DNA from: Pogona vitticeps
Taxonomy: Eukaryota; Chordata; Lepidosauria; Squamata; Agamidae
Direction: 5' to 3'
Length of the DNA: 64,000 nucleotides
NCBI RefSeq assembly: GCF_051106095.1
Contig: NC_135794.1
Span: 23,748,747 to 23,812,746 of the forward strand
The translations under genes and the position numbers were made by a program. Shown here in pieces: positions 42,861 to 55,240 of this stretch. Numbering within the stretch: the stretch's first letter is position 1; each line of letters opens with the position of its first letter. A model generated the notes under the pieces. The model was given only the letters and a program-made list of their open reading frames with translations. It was not told the DNA's origin and did no database searches.

Positions 42861-43480
42861 CAAGGTCAACAGGCTATAATAGTTTTTCTTAGCTAGGGTA
42901 CACCTGTGGAATCATTGGGATATACGTGTTTACTTTTAAAAGTCCCCTTCGTTCAAGGAACCTAATCTAGTTGATGCTAACAATTGGGATTTAGCCTGAT
43001 CTGCACAGCAGGCGAGTAAATGCATTTATGCTGGTTTAGCTCCAAAGCATCGTAATGTGTGTTGAGCGGGCCAGACAAAATACAGTTTTCTCCCATGTCA
43101 AACAGCACAACCCTGGTCCCCCCCCCACCTTTCCCGGCAAGAACAAGGAGTAAGTTTTATAGAAAAGCAGAGGGTCTTTCAATGTTGTAAGCCACCTTGG
43201 GTAAAATTCCCAATTGCGCCGGGGAAGGTGATACTGGAGGGAGACTTTAGGAGGGAGGGGGAGAAATTACAGATAATTCTCTCCCAACAAATCCCAATTT
43301 ATTTTATTTATTCAACTTACATGCCGGCCACTCTACCCAAAGGTCTCTGAGCGGCTTACAATTAAAATTCAATTAAAATACATGACATTCCTCCCTCCCG
43401 AAACCCCCCAGCACCACCTACCCACGGAGGAGCAGGGGAGGGAACGGGGCCTCCCCAGGGGCGATTTCCGAGGTAAGCCC
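42861..43480. other. Spacer between BTBD1 and C15orf40
   Basis: Contains a SINE/LINE tail fragment at about 43300-43385 (ttattcaacttacatgccgg then ctctgagcggctta); nothing else. Confidence 0.5.
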
Positions 43481-43484
43481 ACGC

Positions 43485-43810
43485 AATAAGACGAAATCCC
43501 GCCCCTTCCCTTCGCCTCGCTCCGCCTGGAGAGGCGAGCAGCCGCCTCTATCCTTTTTCGTGCCTCTATGGGCGCTGCCCTTTCCCCGCTCGGGTCGCCG
43601 GAAGTGGGCTCAGGAGAGGGCGGAAATGGCCCTGCCGGGATTGGCCCTCCTCGCCTCCCGTCGGGGCGCGCTCGGAGGGAGCCTTTGCGGGAGCCCCGCG
43701 GCGGTTGGTGTCCGAGGCCGGGCGGGGAGGGGGGCGCCGGGGGCGGCCATGCCCCGGAAGGTCAGTGGCTGGAAGCGGAAGCGGCCCTGAGGGGAGGGGA
43801 AGGAGGGACG
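43485..43810 (+). promoter_or_regulatory. C15orf40: C15orf40 CpG-rich promoter and first exon
   Basis: CpG-dense block around the two candidate ATGs at 43626 and 43749. No TATA box seen. The CCGGAAGT at about 43599-43606 (tcgccggaagtggg) is an ETS-type site just upstream of the first ATG. Confidence 0.55.
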
Positions 43811-46030
43811 GACCTCGCGCGAAGGGGATAAAGGACGCCAACCGAGGAGTGGCAGAAGAGGAAAGAGGGCGCGGAGGGAGGAGGAAAAATAAAAAGGGCG
43901 GCACGCAGAGGGAGAAAGTTCTCCCCTGTGGCACGTCCTGTTCCTTTGGTTTGGTTTAAAATATTTTCGCCCCGCCTTGGGCCCTTGAAAAGGACCCAAG
44001 GCGGCTCACATCCTTGTAAGACCCTAGTCGAAGACTGAAAACGAGGTGTGGCGACTCCCCTCCTTGAAAGGCGACCTTTAAAGATAGGATACAAGGAGCC
44101 TAAAGAGGCTGCTGAGCAGAGGGGTGGGACTCCGGGGCCTCGCAGGCCCCTTCCCGCTTCATGGCTCTTAAGAGTTGCCCAGCCTTAAAATCCCATTATT
44201 AAGGCTGAGAACCATAAGGATACAAATATTTGCAGGAGACGCTCAAAGAGGGGTGCCTTGGGTCCGAGAGACCCTCTGTGTGTCCTGGCAGATAAACACA
44301 TCCGTACAGCGAATGCCTCCCCAGTTCTTGGCTTCTAAGTGGGCTTATTCTGCCCTAGTTCGCCAGCCACGGCCTCTTCTTTCCACCTTGGGCTGGCGGC
44401 ACCAGGATCAGGTGAGGGTGGGTGGGGAAGAGCCGCCAACCCATTGACTTGGTCATCCGCTTCGGTGCAGCCACGTCCATTTCTAAATTAATGATATGTT
44501 TTCTCCCCCCAATTCTCTCTTAAGGGAAAGTCACAGGTTGAGGACCGAGCGAAGCCTCCTGTTCCTTCGGGTCCCGTGGCCACTGATAAAAACGGTTCGG
44601 TTGTGATCTCTGTACACGCCAAGCCCGGATCAAAACAAAACGCGGTTACAGGTACGGTGCCCGTCTTAAGCCGAGAAGAAACACGTTTGTACTTCAGCTT
44701 TCGTACCGTGGGCAGTTTGTTTTTGTTCAAAATAGGGGTGTGTTCCCAGGAGAGGCTGAGCCCTGCTCAAATACACTTAGCCTCTCCCTACCCTTTAAAA
44801 ACAAAAAACAAATCTGGTCCAACTTTGTGCACCAACCCCGTAGATTTCCATAGGCATCCAGAAATTCCATGCAGGTGAGTGAGAGGAATGTCAAGGGAAG
44901 AAGCACGAGACCTCTGAATATATATATTTTCCTCTTCACTGTTCAGGAAGGAAAGAGCCCCTGTCATGTTCCTTTTCCATCGGGTTCGTTGAAAGAAGAG
45001 TTGCGTGTGTTTATGTTCTGGCCTGCCTGCATTCGCTTTGCTGGTAGCATCGGGTTCCACTGTGATGTGCATGAAAATACAAGCTAGAAAAGGTCTTGGC
45101 TGGCTTGGAAACAAATAGGCAGAGTAGTAATGTTGGTCTTTCATTTGCAAGGCGAATCTCATTATCCAGCGCCAAACACCTCACCTGTATTAGGAGAAAA
45201 AGAAAAACCGGGTTGATAGTTGCAGGTTTGTCGATAGCTCCTCACCCTGAATCTGCAGGTCTTCTCTGTCACTTCGTATTGATTGAGAGTGTAATCAAAC
45301 TAGTGCTGGCAAGGGAGGATGGGAGATGTAGCCGCAAACAGCCTACCTTTGCTGCAGGTTTTACATATATAGACATCTTGAATGAGGGTTTGGAGAGTGC
45401 TGTTTTTTTTTTTAAGATGGGAGCTTAAAAGGACACATCTAGTGTATCTTGGGAGATGCAAAAACGCAAAATCTGTCTTGCAGACCTGGGTGCGGCTGCA
45501 GTCGGTGTAGCCATTGCTGCACCTCCGTCCGAAGGAGAAGCCAACGCAGAGCTGTGTCGCTATCTTTCGAAGGTTCTTGAAGTGAAGAAGAGCGAGGTGG
45601 TTTTGGAGAAGGTATGGTGCAATTCTTTCTCCCCCAGTACATTTCCTGGTGGGCTCTTGAAAGTTTCCTTCTTTCCGACTTCTGTTTTACCATTTTCACC
45701 AGCTGTCGTGAAGATTTTAACCCACATGGAATTGAAGGTGTCAGGGAAAAGCTTCCTAGTCAGCAGCCCTACAAGAGGCCAGCTTGTTAGGCTGGGAGGT
45801 GCTCAGGGTCACCCAGGTGGGGGGGGGGCCATAAACCTCGGTCCACCCTCTGCGACCCTTGTCTGTAATAATCTGTTTTCAAAATACCCTGATGTTACAG
45901 AACCTTGTAAAGCTCTTTGCTTTTCTATGTGAAACAGGGTGGCAAATCTCGAGAAAAATTAGTGAAGATTTTGGCACCATTGACTCCAGAGGAAGTTCTA
46001 GAGAAGCTGAAAAGAGAAGCGGCAAGCTGA
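43626..46030 (+). CDS. C15orf40: C15orf40 orthologue, UPF0235 (DUF167/YggU-like) protein
   Basis: Small protein of the YggU/DUF167 (UPF0235) family, conserved from bacteria to mammals; its molecular role is not established. Coding exons: 43626-43760, 44525-44651, 45484-45611, 45938-46030; GT-AG junctions, phases join, 160 aa plus TGA. Residues from about 70 hold the family core: [59 protein letters not shown]. Two in-frame ATGs compete. The upstream one (43626) adds 41 residues rich in Arg, Gly and Ala with no acidic residue, resembling a mitochondrial presequence, and the longer human isoform has a comparable extension. The second (43749, MPRK) matches the shorter human form (MPKK). Both have acceptable Kozak contexts, so I annotate the longer form. 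It lies 1.4 kb downstream of BTBD1 on the same strand, with its own CpG-rich promoter. Confidence 0.94.
43761..44524 (+). other. C15orf40 intron 1
   Basis: Contains a SINE-tail fragment at about 43951-44015 (taaaatattttcgccccgcc then aaggcggctcac); otherwise unremarkable. Confidence 0.55.
44652..45483 (+). other. C15orf40 intron 2
   Basis: No repeat or exon recognised. Confidence 0.5.
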
Positions 46031-46520
46031 AGCAAAGAAAGAAAAAAAAACCGACCATGTCTTAGCTTGTGCCTGTGAAGAACCACAAAGAGATGCCTCT
46101 GAAAGCACATGGAAAAAATATATATACGCGGCGGAGAACGTAACCATGATTTCACAGGCATAGCTGTCAGGCTTAATTTTAAGGGCAGAGACCAAGACGT
46201 CGATAAGGCAAGATCAAGACACAAGGTACAAATATTATGCTTAGGGTAGTTTCAGAAGGGACCGAAACATGAAAACGGTTTTCATCTGTAAGTATAAAAC
46301 ACGTGCCTTTTCTCAGCTAGACTGGAAATAAGTGACCCAGTGGGGTTCCCACCCTGGCACAGGGTTGAATCCTGCCCATGACTTAAGAAGGATGTGTTGC
46401 AACTCCTTTATAATCTGGGAAGGGCAACTGTTCATATAAGAAGAAAATTTGAAACCACCACAAACATCTGTGTTTAAATCATTTTTTAAAAATATTCAAT
46501 AAATCAGAACTTTCCTTGAG
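46031..46520 (+). other. C15orf40: C15orf40 3' UTR (extent inferred)
   Basis: From the TGA to just past AATAAA at 46498-46503, the first canonical poly(A) signal after the stop. Confidence 0.6.
46498..46503 (+). terminator. C15orf40: C15orf40 poly(A) signal
   Basis: AATAAA 468 bases after the stop codon. Confidence 0.6.
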
Positions 46521-47312
46521 TCCCTACTAACTAGAATCTAGTGCCTGCAAATCTCACAGCGACTTCTGCCGTCGTTTCCCTTTATTCAGTTTTTACTAAA
46601 CCTGTTTGTTTTATTCCTTTATGGTAGACAAATCAGTGCTCTTTGAAACCGTGTTTTAAAAGCATTAAGGATATTTAATAAGTATTAAAAACATTCTGTA
46701 AAGGCATATTTAACATATTCTCTATAAGGCCCATTCTGGAATTCATCTTAAAAAACCAAAGACGACCATTTCAGAATGATGCAGGTTTGGTTTTTCTCCC
46801 TGCGTTCCTGCGCTCCCCTGGAATCAGGACACAGACCTCTTCCCCTGTTGTTGCAGCTTTGGGCTTTTCCTGTTCGCATGGTGTAGGCGGTTGTCTCTTT
46901 CACCCTCCTCGTTTTTGTGTTAAATGGCTGTGTTCCTGTTGCTTTCCTTGCCTAATTAAAGGCATCGTTCCTCTAGACGCTGACGCCCTGCCTCTCTGAT
47001 TCAATCTGTCATCCGCTGCCTCTCGCGTCCCGCTCTGCTTTCTTTTCAGGCTCCCCTGCTCCTCTCGGGTGCTCCGAGCTCTCTTCCATCCGTGTAAACA
47101 AGCTTTTGAAATTGGCAGCGTTCTGCGCATCTTGTGGTAGCAGTTTTCTCGGGGAAATAGTAGCTCTAAGAAACCAAGAAAAATTGATTTCACTTGCTTC
47201 ACCTCGCCATTAATTATTTCTTCTTTCCTATCCATCTAAAATAGACTCAACCGGCTGAGCTTCGGTTTCTTTCAGCCTTCTGTGCTTCTGCTTCTGAATG
47301 TGTTAACCCCCC

Positions 47313-47362
<50 letters not shown>

Positions 47363-47379
47363 TCCCCCCCCCCCCCCCC
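47313..47379. repeat. (CT)n(CA)n and poly-C cluster
   Basis: CT repeats run into CA repeats (to about 47359), then a short spacer and a C run ending at about 47379. Confidence 0.9.
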
Positions 47380-47534
47380 GTTTTGTGGATAGTAAGCCTT
47401 ACCTGCTGCATAGAAACATAGGGAAATGCTGGGAGGGAGGTAAAAAAAAAACCGGCAAACAGGGTGAGCGAAGAACTCCGTGGCTCACACAGGCCACAAA
47501 GGTTGACCGCCGGCCTTCCCATCAGACCTGTAAA

Positions 47535-47720
47535 TCTCTGGAAAGAGCATCGTGGTTAGAGTGTTGGAGTGGAGGTCCTGGGCTGTCGTCCCCGTGCAGC
47601 CATAAAAGTCTTCCCAATATCTTTTTTTTTTAAAGTTTTCAAGCACCTTGGGCCAGTCACTCACTTTCAGTCTGGCCTACCTCACAGGGCTGATGTGGTG
47701 GTAAAAATAAGTAGGACAAC
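47535..47720 (+). mobile_element. MIR-like SINE, degenerate
   Basis: Head gcatcgtggttagagtgttg, then caccttgggccagtcactca and ggcctacctcacagggctg are in the expected order. A T-run (about 47623-47632) interrupts the middle. Confidence 0.6.
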
Positions 47721-49214
47721 CACCACGTTCATAGCTTCCCATTCACAGGAGGGAGTGTCAGGGTATAAATGTATTGTCCAACCAAGTCAATAGGCAGCGG
47801 GAAATGGGGGCCCATCCCCAGGGATCCTTTCCCGTCAACCCAAATGGGTCCATTTGATGTTGCCCACAAGCCCGGCTTCTCCTGGCAACATCCAGATCTC
47901 GAAAGGTCTTTTTGCCACACAGAAGGCGGACTTGCCCTGCTTCTGAGCCCCGGCTGGGCTCCCTGCCTGGGTCTGCCCTTTTTAGCAGAGTGCGCCCACC
48001 GCACAGGACTCCTCGTGCTTCTGACAGCTCTGAATCCAGAGCACCTTTCAGGTCTCATCCACTCAGCGGGCAGCATCCTGCGGCAAGAGAGAAGAGTAAG
48101 AAGAAGACCTCCAGGAGGCACTTCTTTTCAGAAAAGATTTGTCAGGGAGTATCTTAGCTCTAAATAACCCTCTGCAAACTATTCTGTTCGAGGCAGCCGG
48201 GAGAGCAAAAAACGTGGGTCTGCAAGCCATATATTTAGTGCGTGCGATCGTTCGGTGGACCCTCTTTGTCAAATTTTAAGGAAAGGGGAGGAAAGCAGGC
48301 ATTTCAGTACGGTCCCATTTGTCAAAGGTGAGCACCTCTCCCGTAAGCATAAAGGGAATGTAAAAGGAAGGGAAAAGGTAGGTTTTCTTCAGAATTTGGG
48401 AGAGGACTTGCCTCCGAAATGATTTCCTGGAGGGAAAAAAAAACAGAACAGCCCTTGAGAATATGGTACTCAGCGTGGTGTAGTAGATAAGAGTGTCTGA
48501 TGAGGACTCTTTTAAGAGTGGTGGGTTGCAGAGAATAGATTTGGCTCCCAGCATCCTGGTGATTGCTGTTAAAATACCAGCCCATTTTTCTCGTTGATCC
48601 GGGCTGCCTGTAAAGAAGGCTTCCTCTTGTGAGAAACAAACATTTCCATTCCCGTCTCCCAGATGGCTGTCTGGGGAAGAAGAGCAGCCTTGGAGAATCT
48701 CTTGCGGAGGATTGCCAGTTAACGGGAATCTCCGTCACCCACCACCCCAACCTCTCCCAAACGGTTTCCCCCAGAGGCATTGCTGATTTGCTTCCTAGGG
48801 TCGCCAGTGGTGGTCCCCCTGTTCACGGCAGCTGCTTTTCAGAAGGGCTCTTGAGCACAACAAGTCCTCGGTGTGAAATTGGAGCCATGGGGGGGGGGGG
48901 GTTCCGTGTTCTCTGGATTGGATGACTAGTTTTGGGACTCTTGGGGGGGGGATTGCCCCTTCCTGGTGGGTGAACGTCTGGCAGAACAAAGGTCATGGAG
49001 CGCTTTGTGCATCCGTTGAGTCCTCCCCAGGGCACGTAGGTCACCTCCGTTTATGGCAACCTTGTAAATGAAAAGCCTGCAAAATTTCCTCGGCTGAAGT
49101 TTTTCTGCACTGCTCAGAGGTGTGCTGACCCCAGCCATTTCCCCAAATGCGTGAAACCCGACTGCGTAATTGGACAGTTATCTCTTCCCAAGGTAATTTG
49201 TGAATTATTGCCGT

Positions 49215-49400
49215 TTTAAGCTGTCGTGTGTCATCGGGTTGGATCGGACGTGACCCTAATCGGGTTTTCAAGGTCAGTGAGAGATGTTTTTACCAGTTCC
49301 GCACCTCCAGGCCGTTTCTGTGGCCAAATAGGGTCTTTCGTGACCAGCCCGGGTCTCCTGAGTCCCCAGCCCATCAAACTGTCCATTACACCACAAGGGG
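49215..49400 (-). mobile_element. tRNA-SINE fragment, reverse orientation
   Basis: Gggttttcaaggtcagtgag, ccgggtctcctgagtcc and catcaaactgtccattacac (reverse of an A-box/B-box head) suggest an old SINE. Family uncertain. Confidence 0.4.
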
Positions 49401-50047
49401 TGTCCCATTTTATGCTAGCCTAAGATGAGAAGCTTAACTTTTTGGTGGTGAATTGCTCCAAGTTTAAAAAGTCGACACAGAGGCGACCTGTTGCATGCTA
49501 AATGAACAGAACCGCCACTGTACGGTGCTTGGGTCTGGATCCGGCGTTCTCCGTTCCAGACCACCAGAGAGACACGGAACATAGAATGCGATGGAGAACC
49601 CTGGAAGCCTGCATTTCCAGCCCTTCTCCACTAGATGGCAACCCAAGGTTTTGTTTTTTTAATGGAGACATGGAAAGGCCCCAAACAGCAGGGCGTCTTT
49701 AAGAGATCCATAACAGATGGATTGCGGGGTGAGGATTCATGGAGTGTGGTCGTGCTGGGCCTTAGAGAGAAATCTTTTGGTCTTAAGCATTCCCCGGGGA
49801 CACTGGGCTTTGTTACCCATGGCCATTTGCCACTCTGCAGCACCTTTCTAGAAACTGAGCATCGTCCGTAGGGATGGGATGCAGACGGGAGGGGAGAGGA
49901 GATAGGAACGTGGTGCACCACGACATCATGTTCTTGCTTCCCTGGTTTTTCTGGATTTATTGCTGACGCAGTGGGTGCCGTGAGTTCTGGCTTGTGCAAG
50001 TTCATGCCGCCATAAATTTATTAGGCTTTTAGTCACCATCTACCTCC

Positions 50048-50063
50048 GGGGGGGGGGGGGGGG
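50048..50063. repeat. Poly-G tract (16-17 bases)
   Basis: The longest pure G run in the window. Confidence 0.9.
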
Positions 50064-50114
50064 TTGTTATTGTTCTTCATTTTAACCACAAAGCACTCTG
50101 AACCTTAGGCCCAG

Positions 50115-50415
50115 CGCTACACCTGTTGCGGTTGTTACGTACCATCAAATCACCTCCGACTTACCTATGAATGAGCCGTCCCCAGAACGTCCAGTCCTCA
50201 GCCACCCTGCTCAGCTTTTGAAGGCTTGAGCCTGTGTCTTCCTTTAGGGAGTCCATTCATCTCGTATTGGGTCTCCCTCTTCTCCTGCTGACTTCCCCCT
50301 TTCCCAGCACGATTGGCTTTTCCAGAGAATCCTGCCTTCTCACGCTGTCCCAAAGGTAGGACCGCCTCAGTTTCAACAATTTTGCCTCCAGAGGTCATCC
50401 GGGTTTGATTTGATC
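50115..50415 (-). mobile_element. RTE/L2-like LINE 3' end
   Basis: On the plus strand: ttacgtaccatcaaatcacc, tccgacttacctatgaatga, gtgtcttcctttagggagtc, tcgtattgggtctccctctt and ttttccagagaatcctgcct. This is the reverse of the 3' end of a common reptile non-LTR element, better preserved than the copy at 16360-16510. Confidence 0.6.
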
Positions 50416-52343
50416 CAGGACCCACTTGCTCATCACTTAAAACTCTCCCCACCCCACCCCACCCCCATCATGTTTTGAATGCCTCTGCAGCCATAAGGAC
50501 CGTGTTTCCTCACCTATGAGGGGAGAGGATGCTCATAGAGCTGCCACCATTGAGGAGAGTCATGCTCTTGAAGGCCACACGATTATCCAGAAGGAAAAGA
50601 CTCTTCTGATGTCATTGCAATGGGGATTTGCCAGCACTTTTGACAACACTTTGCATTTACATTTCCTGATCAATTTCCCGGCAGCTGTTTCCTTGGCTGG
50701 CAGGGCAGAGAGGCTCTGCCAGCCTCCCGAAGTAATTACAGGGTGTTAGTTTTGCCTCATTGCAAAAGATAACCGCTTCCCTACACCATTAGGGAAAACC
50801 GATTAGAACTTTGCAAACACCAAGAGCTTCTGACAAATCCAACGGATTTAATTAGGTTTTGGGAACGGGGTGGGGGGGGAGAGGTTACAGAGGCTGGCGT
50901 CCTTTTTGAGGCAACCTTCTTTAATCTATGAATAGATGCTCATTTTATCTGTGCTAAGAAGTAGGTGTCACCTAAGACGCGGACGGCCATTTTAGCACGG
51001 CCGGGAGGCACAAGCTGCCTTGGCATCATCCCATAATTTTGTCTGAGGGTGTGAGGTGTGTTTGGATATTATTACTATAGTGATATCAAATGCTTTATAG
51101 ATATAAATGTAGCATGAGAAATTTTGTTTAAAAAAGTATTTAACCAGAATTCAGAGTATCTCACTCTGGTTGGGGTGGAGAACAAGGGGAGCTGAGGGGT
51201 AAATGTTAAGTCTGTCACCCAGATGCTGTTCCCTGTAGATGATGAGCAATTTCAGGGGATCCGATGTTCCTGCTCCTGATTCTCCACCTTTAAGTCAAAC
51301 TTGGACGGAACTGCTTTCCAGACAGAAGACTGGGAAACATTCAGGTGGAGGCCCGTTCTCCCTAAAAAAAGACTTACTTACGGCTACCTCCCCTCCTCCT
51401 CTTTCTTTCTGCATAATCTGGATTCACTCTCTGTAACTGGGAGATCGCTCAAGAAGCTTTTCTGAGGCACAGATGTCTCTTGAGGTGGGCAGATTAGTCC
51501 CCTTGCTCTACTCTAATAGGATCTTCCGTCCCGCAAACTGTCCATATGTACAGAAGAAGCCTCGAGGACTTCTCAGGAATCATGGTTTGCTGCCTCGCTT
51601 AGTTTTTTAAAAAAATGAAAACGTGGCACTTGATCTGAGCGTTCGGCACACTAGAGAACACCAACAATATCCCAAGAACATCTTCCGCTCAGCTGTCCCT
51701 ACAGGAGATTTGCACAGTATTTTTTTTTCCCAGAGGGAATCTGTTGTTATAGTCCTTCCCCTCTGAAAATGAAAGCGGGAGAGAAAAGGAGGAGAGAAAA
51801 ACACAGAGGCACTCTGCTGCATGTTCCGTGAATACCTCAATCCTAGAAATGCCCAGTGATAAACTTATCCAGTCACAAATCCTTTCCTTCTAGTTCTGAC
51901 ACACAGGTTTGAGTTGGGCGCCGGCTGCCAGGAGTCGTCTTATCTCCATGGGCTCCTGTCATGTCCTTCCCTGATCATCCCCCTCGGTAGAACGCAGACG
52001 CAGGACGTCAAACGTCGCCAAATGACTTCCAACAAGCCAACCAGGACTGCTACGAACTTGGTGAACAGGGAGATGCAGAAGAGCCTGATTTTAGCTCTGT
52101 ACGGTTTGGGTGGCTTTCGTCTCTCTTTCTTCTGAAGGTGGGGATAAACCCACTAATCTCGCTTCTCCGGATGTCTGCCAAGCTGCTTTTTTGTGTGTGT
52201 GTGCTTGGTTTCCAACATTTTTTTAAAAAAATCTTAAAAGAGATTATATGTTTGATTCCCCTAACCCCAAACTTCACTGGCTCATAAGCAGCGGCTCCTC
52301 CCCGGCTCACATTTACCCCCGCCACCAGGACGTCTGATGCCAA

Positions 52344-53048
52344 ATGCTTCCATCTTTCCAGACATTCTTTCCCTTTTGGGAAAGACTCAGCAGGGAGGAA
52401 TCCATTTCCTCCTGCTTATGGCAAATACTCCTATCTAGAACAAGCATGTGTCCTAATTTGCAGAGGGCCATCCTACTTTTTACCTGCAGGTATCCTCTTT
52501 TTGAACAGCTAGCTGTCGAGTACATCTTTGCTTTAAAGAGGAAGGACCCTATGGGGAGGCGTGGGGTCACAAAGGTCTCCATCAACACTCAGACCTGCAC
52601 CGCAGACTTAACATGCCTGCAAGCTGTCTATTCTGCCTTCCTCGTTATGCTGAGTTTACCGTGCTCTGATTTCAATTTAAATGTTTTTAATTGGCATAAG
52701 TGTTTAAGGGTTACAGGCATTAAAAGTGCCACAAGATCCTTTTTTTTTCTTTCAACAATAAAAATTATTTCTATACTCGCCTCCATGCACACAAGGTTGC
52801 AGATCTGTAAATTGTATGAGAATTTCTATGTTCTTTTAGGATGGTGCATTATTTTAACATCGCTTTTCATTTTAAAATGCAGATATTACTGCTTTTGCCT
52901 CTGTGATGCCCCAAATCAACTCTTTCAGTTGTTTAATGAAGGAACTAGAAAGCTGGAGACCAAGACCATCCCCACTCTTGTGTTTCTGATCATGGATGGG
53001 TGTGGAAGCTGGACAGTAAAGAAATCAAAATTGATTTGTTTGAAATGA
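52344..53048 (+). CDS. Unexplained 234-codon ORF in intergenic DNA (hypothetical, may be chance)
   Basis: An ATG-to-stop open frame of 234 codons in otherwise gene-free DNA between C15orf40 and RAMAC. I recognise no domain. The product would be Cys- and Leu-rich with several hydrophobic stretches (for example LLGWCIILTSLFIL), and it has no obvious repeat-element motif such as reverse transcriptase or transposase. There is no clear promoter or Kozak support, base composition matches the surroundings, and the orthologous human interval has no gene that I know of. By rough estimate a frame this long is uncommon by chance in 64 kb of this composition, so it is listed. Alternatives are a fragment of an unrecognised repeat or a terminal exon of an unseen transcript. 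Confidence 0.12.
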   Translation: MLPSFQTFFPFWERLSREESISSCLWQILLSRTSMCPNLQRAILLFTCRYPLFEQLAVEYIFALKRKDPMGRRGVTKVSINTQTCTADLTCLQAVYSAFLVMLSLPCSDFNLNVFNWHKCLRVTGIKSATRSFFFLSTIKIISILASMHTRLQICKLYENFYVLLGWCIILTSLFILKCRYYCFCLCDAPNQLFQLFNEGTRKLETKTIPTLVFLIMDGCGSWTVKKSKLICLK

Positions 53049-53764
53049 TTGAATTGATGGCACTGGACAACAATAGTAAGGAAATGATTCAAGAATCCAT
53101 TTTGCTCTTTATCCCTCTGTCTGTGGATGGTAATTTTTCAAAGAACGTGCATGGCTAATGCAAAAGTGAATTTGGAAACTAAAACATAATGTTCCATGGT
53201 AACATATCCCAACCCAGTAAGAGAAAACTGTGGTTCAGAAGCCTTTTCCGTAACTTGCTGATACCTGCCTGTCTCTGCCATGATCACGCATTAGCCTCAT
53301 GGAACTGTGTGGATCAATATTGCTACGATGGGAACGACATCTCTCTGTGAATGGAAAAGCATTTCAGCATTTCATTTATCGATTCCAAGGCAGCCAGGCC
53401 TACGAGTCTTCTCAGAGAGGGCCTGATATGGAACATGTCTGAGGCTCAGTAAACAGATTTCAGAAAAGTGGGCAATGCCCCCCACTTCTTTCCTAGAAAA
53501 TATGTGAAAATCATCTATTTGAGAAGAGGATACGCTTGGACGCTTAGGGCTAAATCCAAGTGTTTCGGTTCAGCTTTTAACATAGTCTGTGTTCACTTCA
53601 GGCTTCACTGCCACGTTAAAGTCACTTGTGTGACAACTTGCGTGGCATTTATATAATTCACACAAAACCTGTGCATGGAGCTTGCTTTCTAAGGAGGCAA
53701 GTGGATACTTGAAATCTGTTGGCAAAATTAAGGGGAGACAAAGCAAGAAAGAATGAAGATGTGA

Positions 53765-53912
53765 TCCTGGATGCTCAACGGTTTAGGTCTCTTGTCTGTG
53801 GAACCAGAGGTCGGGAGTTTGATTCCCCCCCTCGGTGCCTCCTGGACAAGGGCTGGGCTCAATGATCTGCAGGGTCGCTTCCAGCCCTTGTTGTTCTAAG
53901 ATCAATGCCCAG
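53765..53912 (+). mobile_element. tRNA-derived SINE with CR1-like tail
   Basis: The tRNA-like head (gatgctcaacggtttaggtc and ggtcgggagtttgattccc) is followed by a CR1-like tail (gggctgggctcaatgatctg, gtcgcttccagcc). Compact and nearly complete. Confidence 0.65.
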
Positions 53913-54966
53913 TGACAGCGTATAATATTTATTTATTACTATGGGAACTTTCGTGGATTAAAATCCTCTTTGTCAAAAGACACCTGGATTTCAGACTTGG
54001 GTCGGCAAATCACCCATTGAAATAAATCAGCCTTTGAAGCATCCCAGCCGTTTATCCATTCTCCTTGCTGACTTTACGCCAGCAACCCTTTTTCCCCCCC
54101 CTCCCTTCTGAGCAAGGAGGCCCCGAATTCAGATCTCACCTCAACCAAAACCGTCCTACCGCCTCGGTCAGGGAACACTTGAAACGCCCTGCATGGAGAG
54201 GAGTGATTATTCTCGGTGCTGGCAGGGTTGTGTTTTGAAGAGCATGATTGACTCCAGAATCTTTAGAAGAGACGGCATATCTTGATCTTCCCCTAAGAAC
54301 ATTCTTGACATACACCACACAATCTGGACTGCGTTTTCTGCCAAAGCGGAAAAAAAATAAATAAAGGATGCCAGCTCTTTTGCTTCCAACCCTCATCACC
54401 CTTTCTGGCTTTCCAGTCGGGTTTTATTATGCCTTAATTTCATCTCACATGCTTTCCTGTTCGTGCCTCTTCCTTGGCGTAGAATCAAGCTCATTAAAAC
54501 GCTCCTCCTGCCTGTCAGTCCTAGCGAAAGGGGTTCTGTTTTTCCCTCGACTCAGTACGGCTTACCTTTTATTTCGCATCTCCTCTTTCTTAGCCCATGA
54601 CAGACCCTCCCTCCCACTCGAAAGCAAAGACGTGAGATGGGCCCCTAGCTGGCCATCAAGGACCCTGGACTCTTGCATGTCATCGGTCAGCGCAATTTTT
54701 GTCTCAGCCTTTGTATCTGGCTGCCCTTCGTGTTGGAAACTTATTGTTTGTGAGTAACTGGGGGGGCCCTGGCTTCGGTCAGGCTTTGGATGGGCTTTTG
54801 TGCACCCTTCAAAATCTTTCCACCCCAATCTCTAGGAACAAAGAGTCTGCTTGGTTCAAAATTTAAAATTTCTCACTAGGGATCCCTTGAGAGCCTGTAA
54901 AACTTGTATGAGGTGCGAGGGCAGGAAATCTCAGGGCCATGTATCTTCCTCTGGGAGCACACCTAT

Positions 54967-55240
54967 ATATATATAGGCATCCTTCAGTCTCAAGAGACTA
55001 TGGTAACATGCTCTGAATCGAGGAGTGTCCTCTCCAGAGCATGAAGCCCGGGTAAGGTAATATGGAGGATAGGCTGTTACCCAAGCAGCAGATCCCCCCT
55101 CTCCACATTGCTGAAATAATCCAATGGAAAGGCAAGAGCCAATACAACTGGTTCCAGCAATGTCGCAGGAGTTGGCAGAACGACACATGCTGCCTTCGGG
55201 ACTCCAGCTCCGGATTTTGCCTCGAGGTTAACTCCTGAAG
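54967..55240. mobile_element. Squamate interspersed repeat (retroelement-like), fragment
   Basis: Starts ggcatccttcagtctcaaga, then gactatggtaacatgctctg, a signature I recognise from many squamate loci. It continues with cagagcatgaagcccgggta. Classification is uncertain; probably the 3' part of a non-LTR element. Confidence 0.45.

Noticed and set aside
53765-53830. Possible tRNA gene
   Set aside because: A- and B-box-like segments are present, but the sequence continues into a CR1-like tail and does not fold as an intact tRNA; it is a SINE head.
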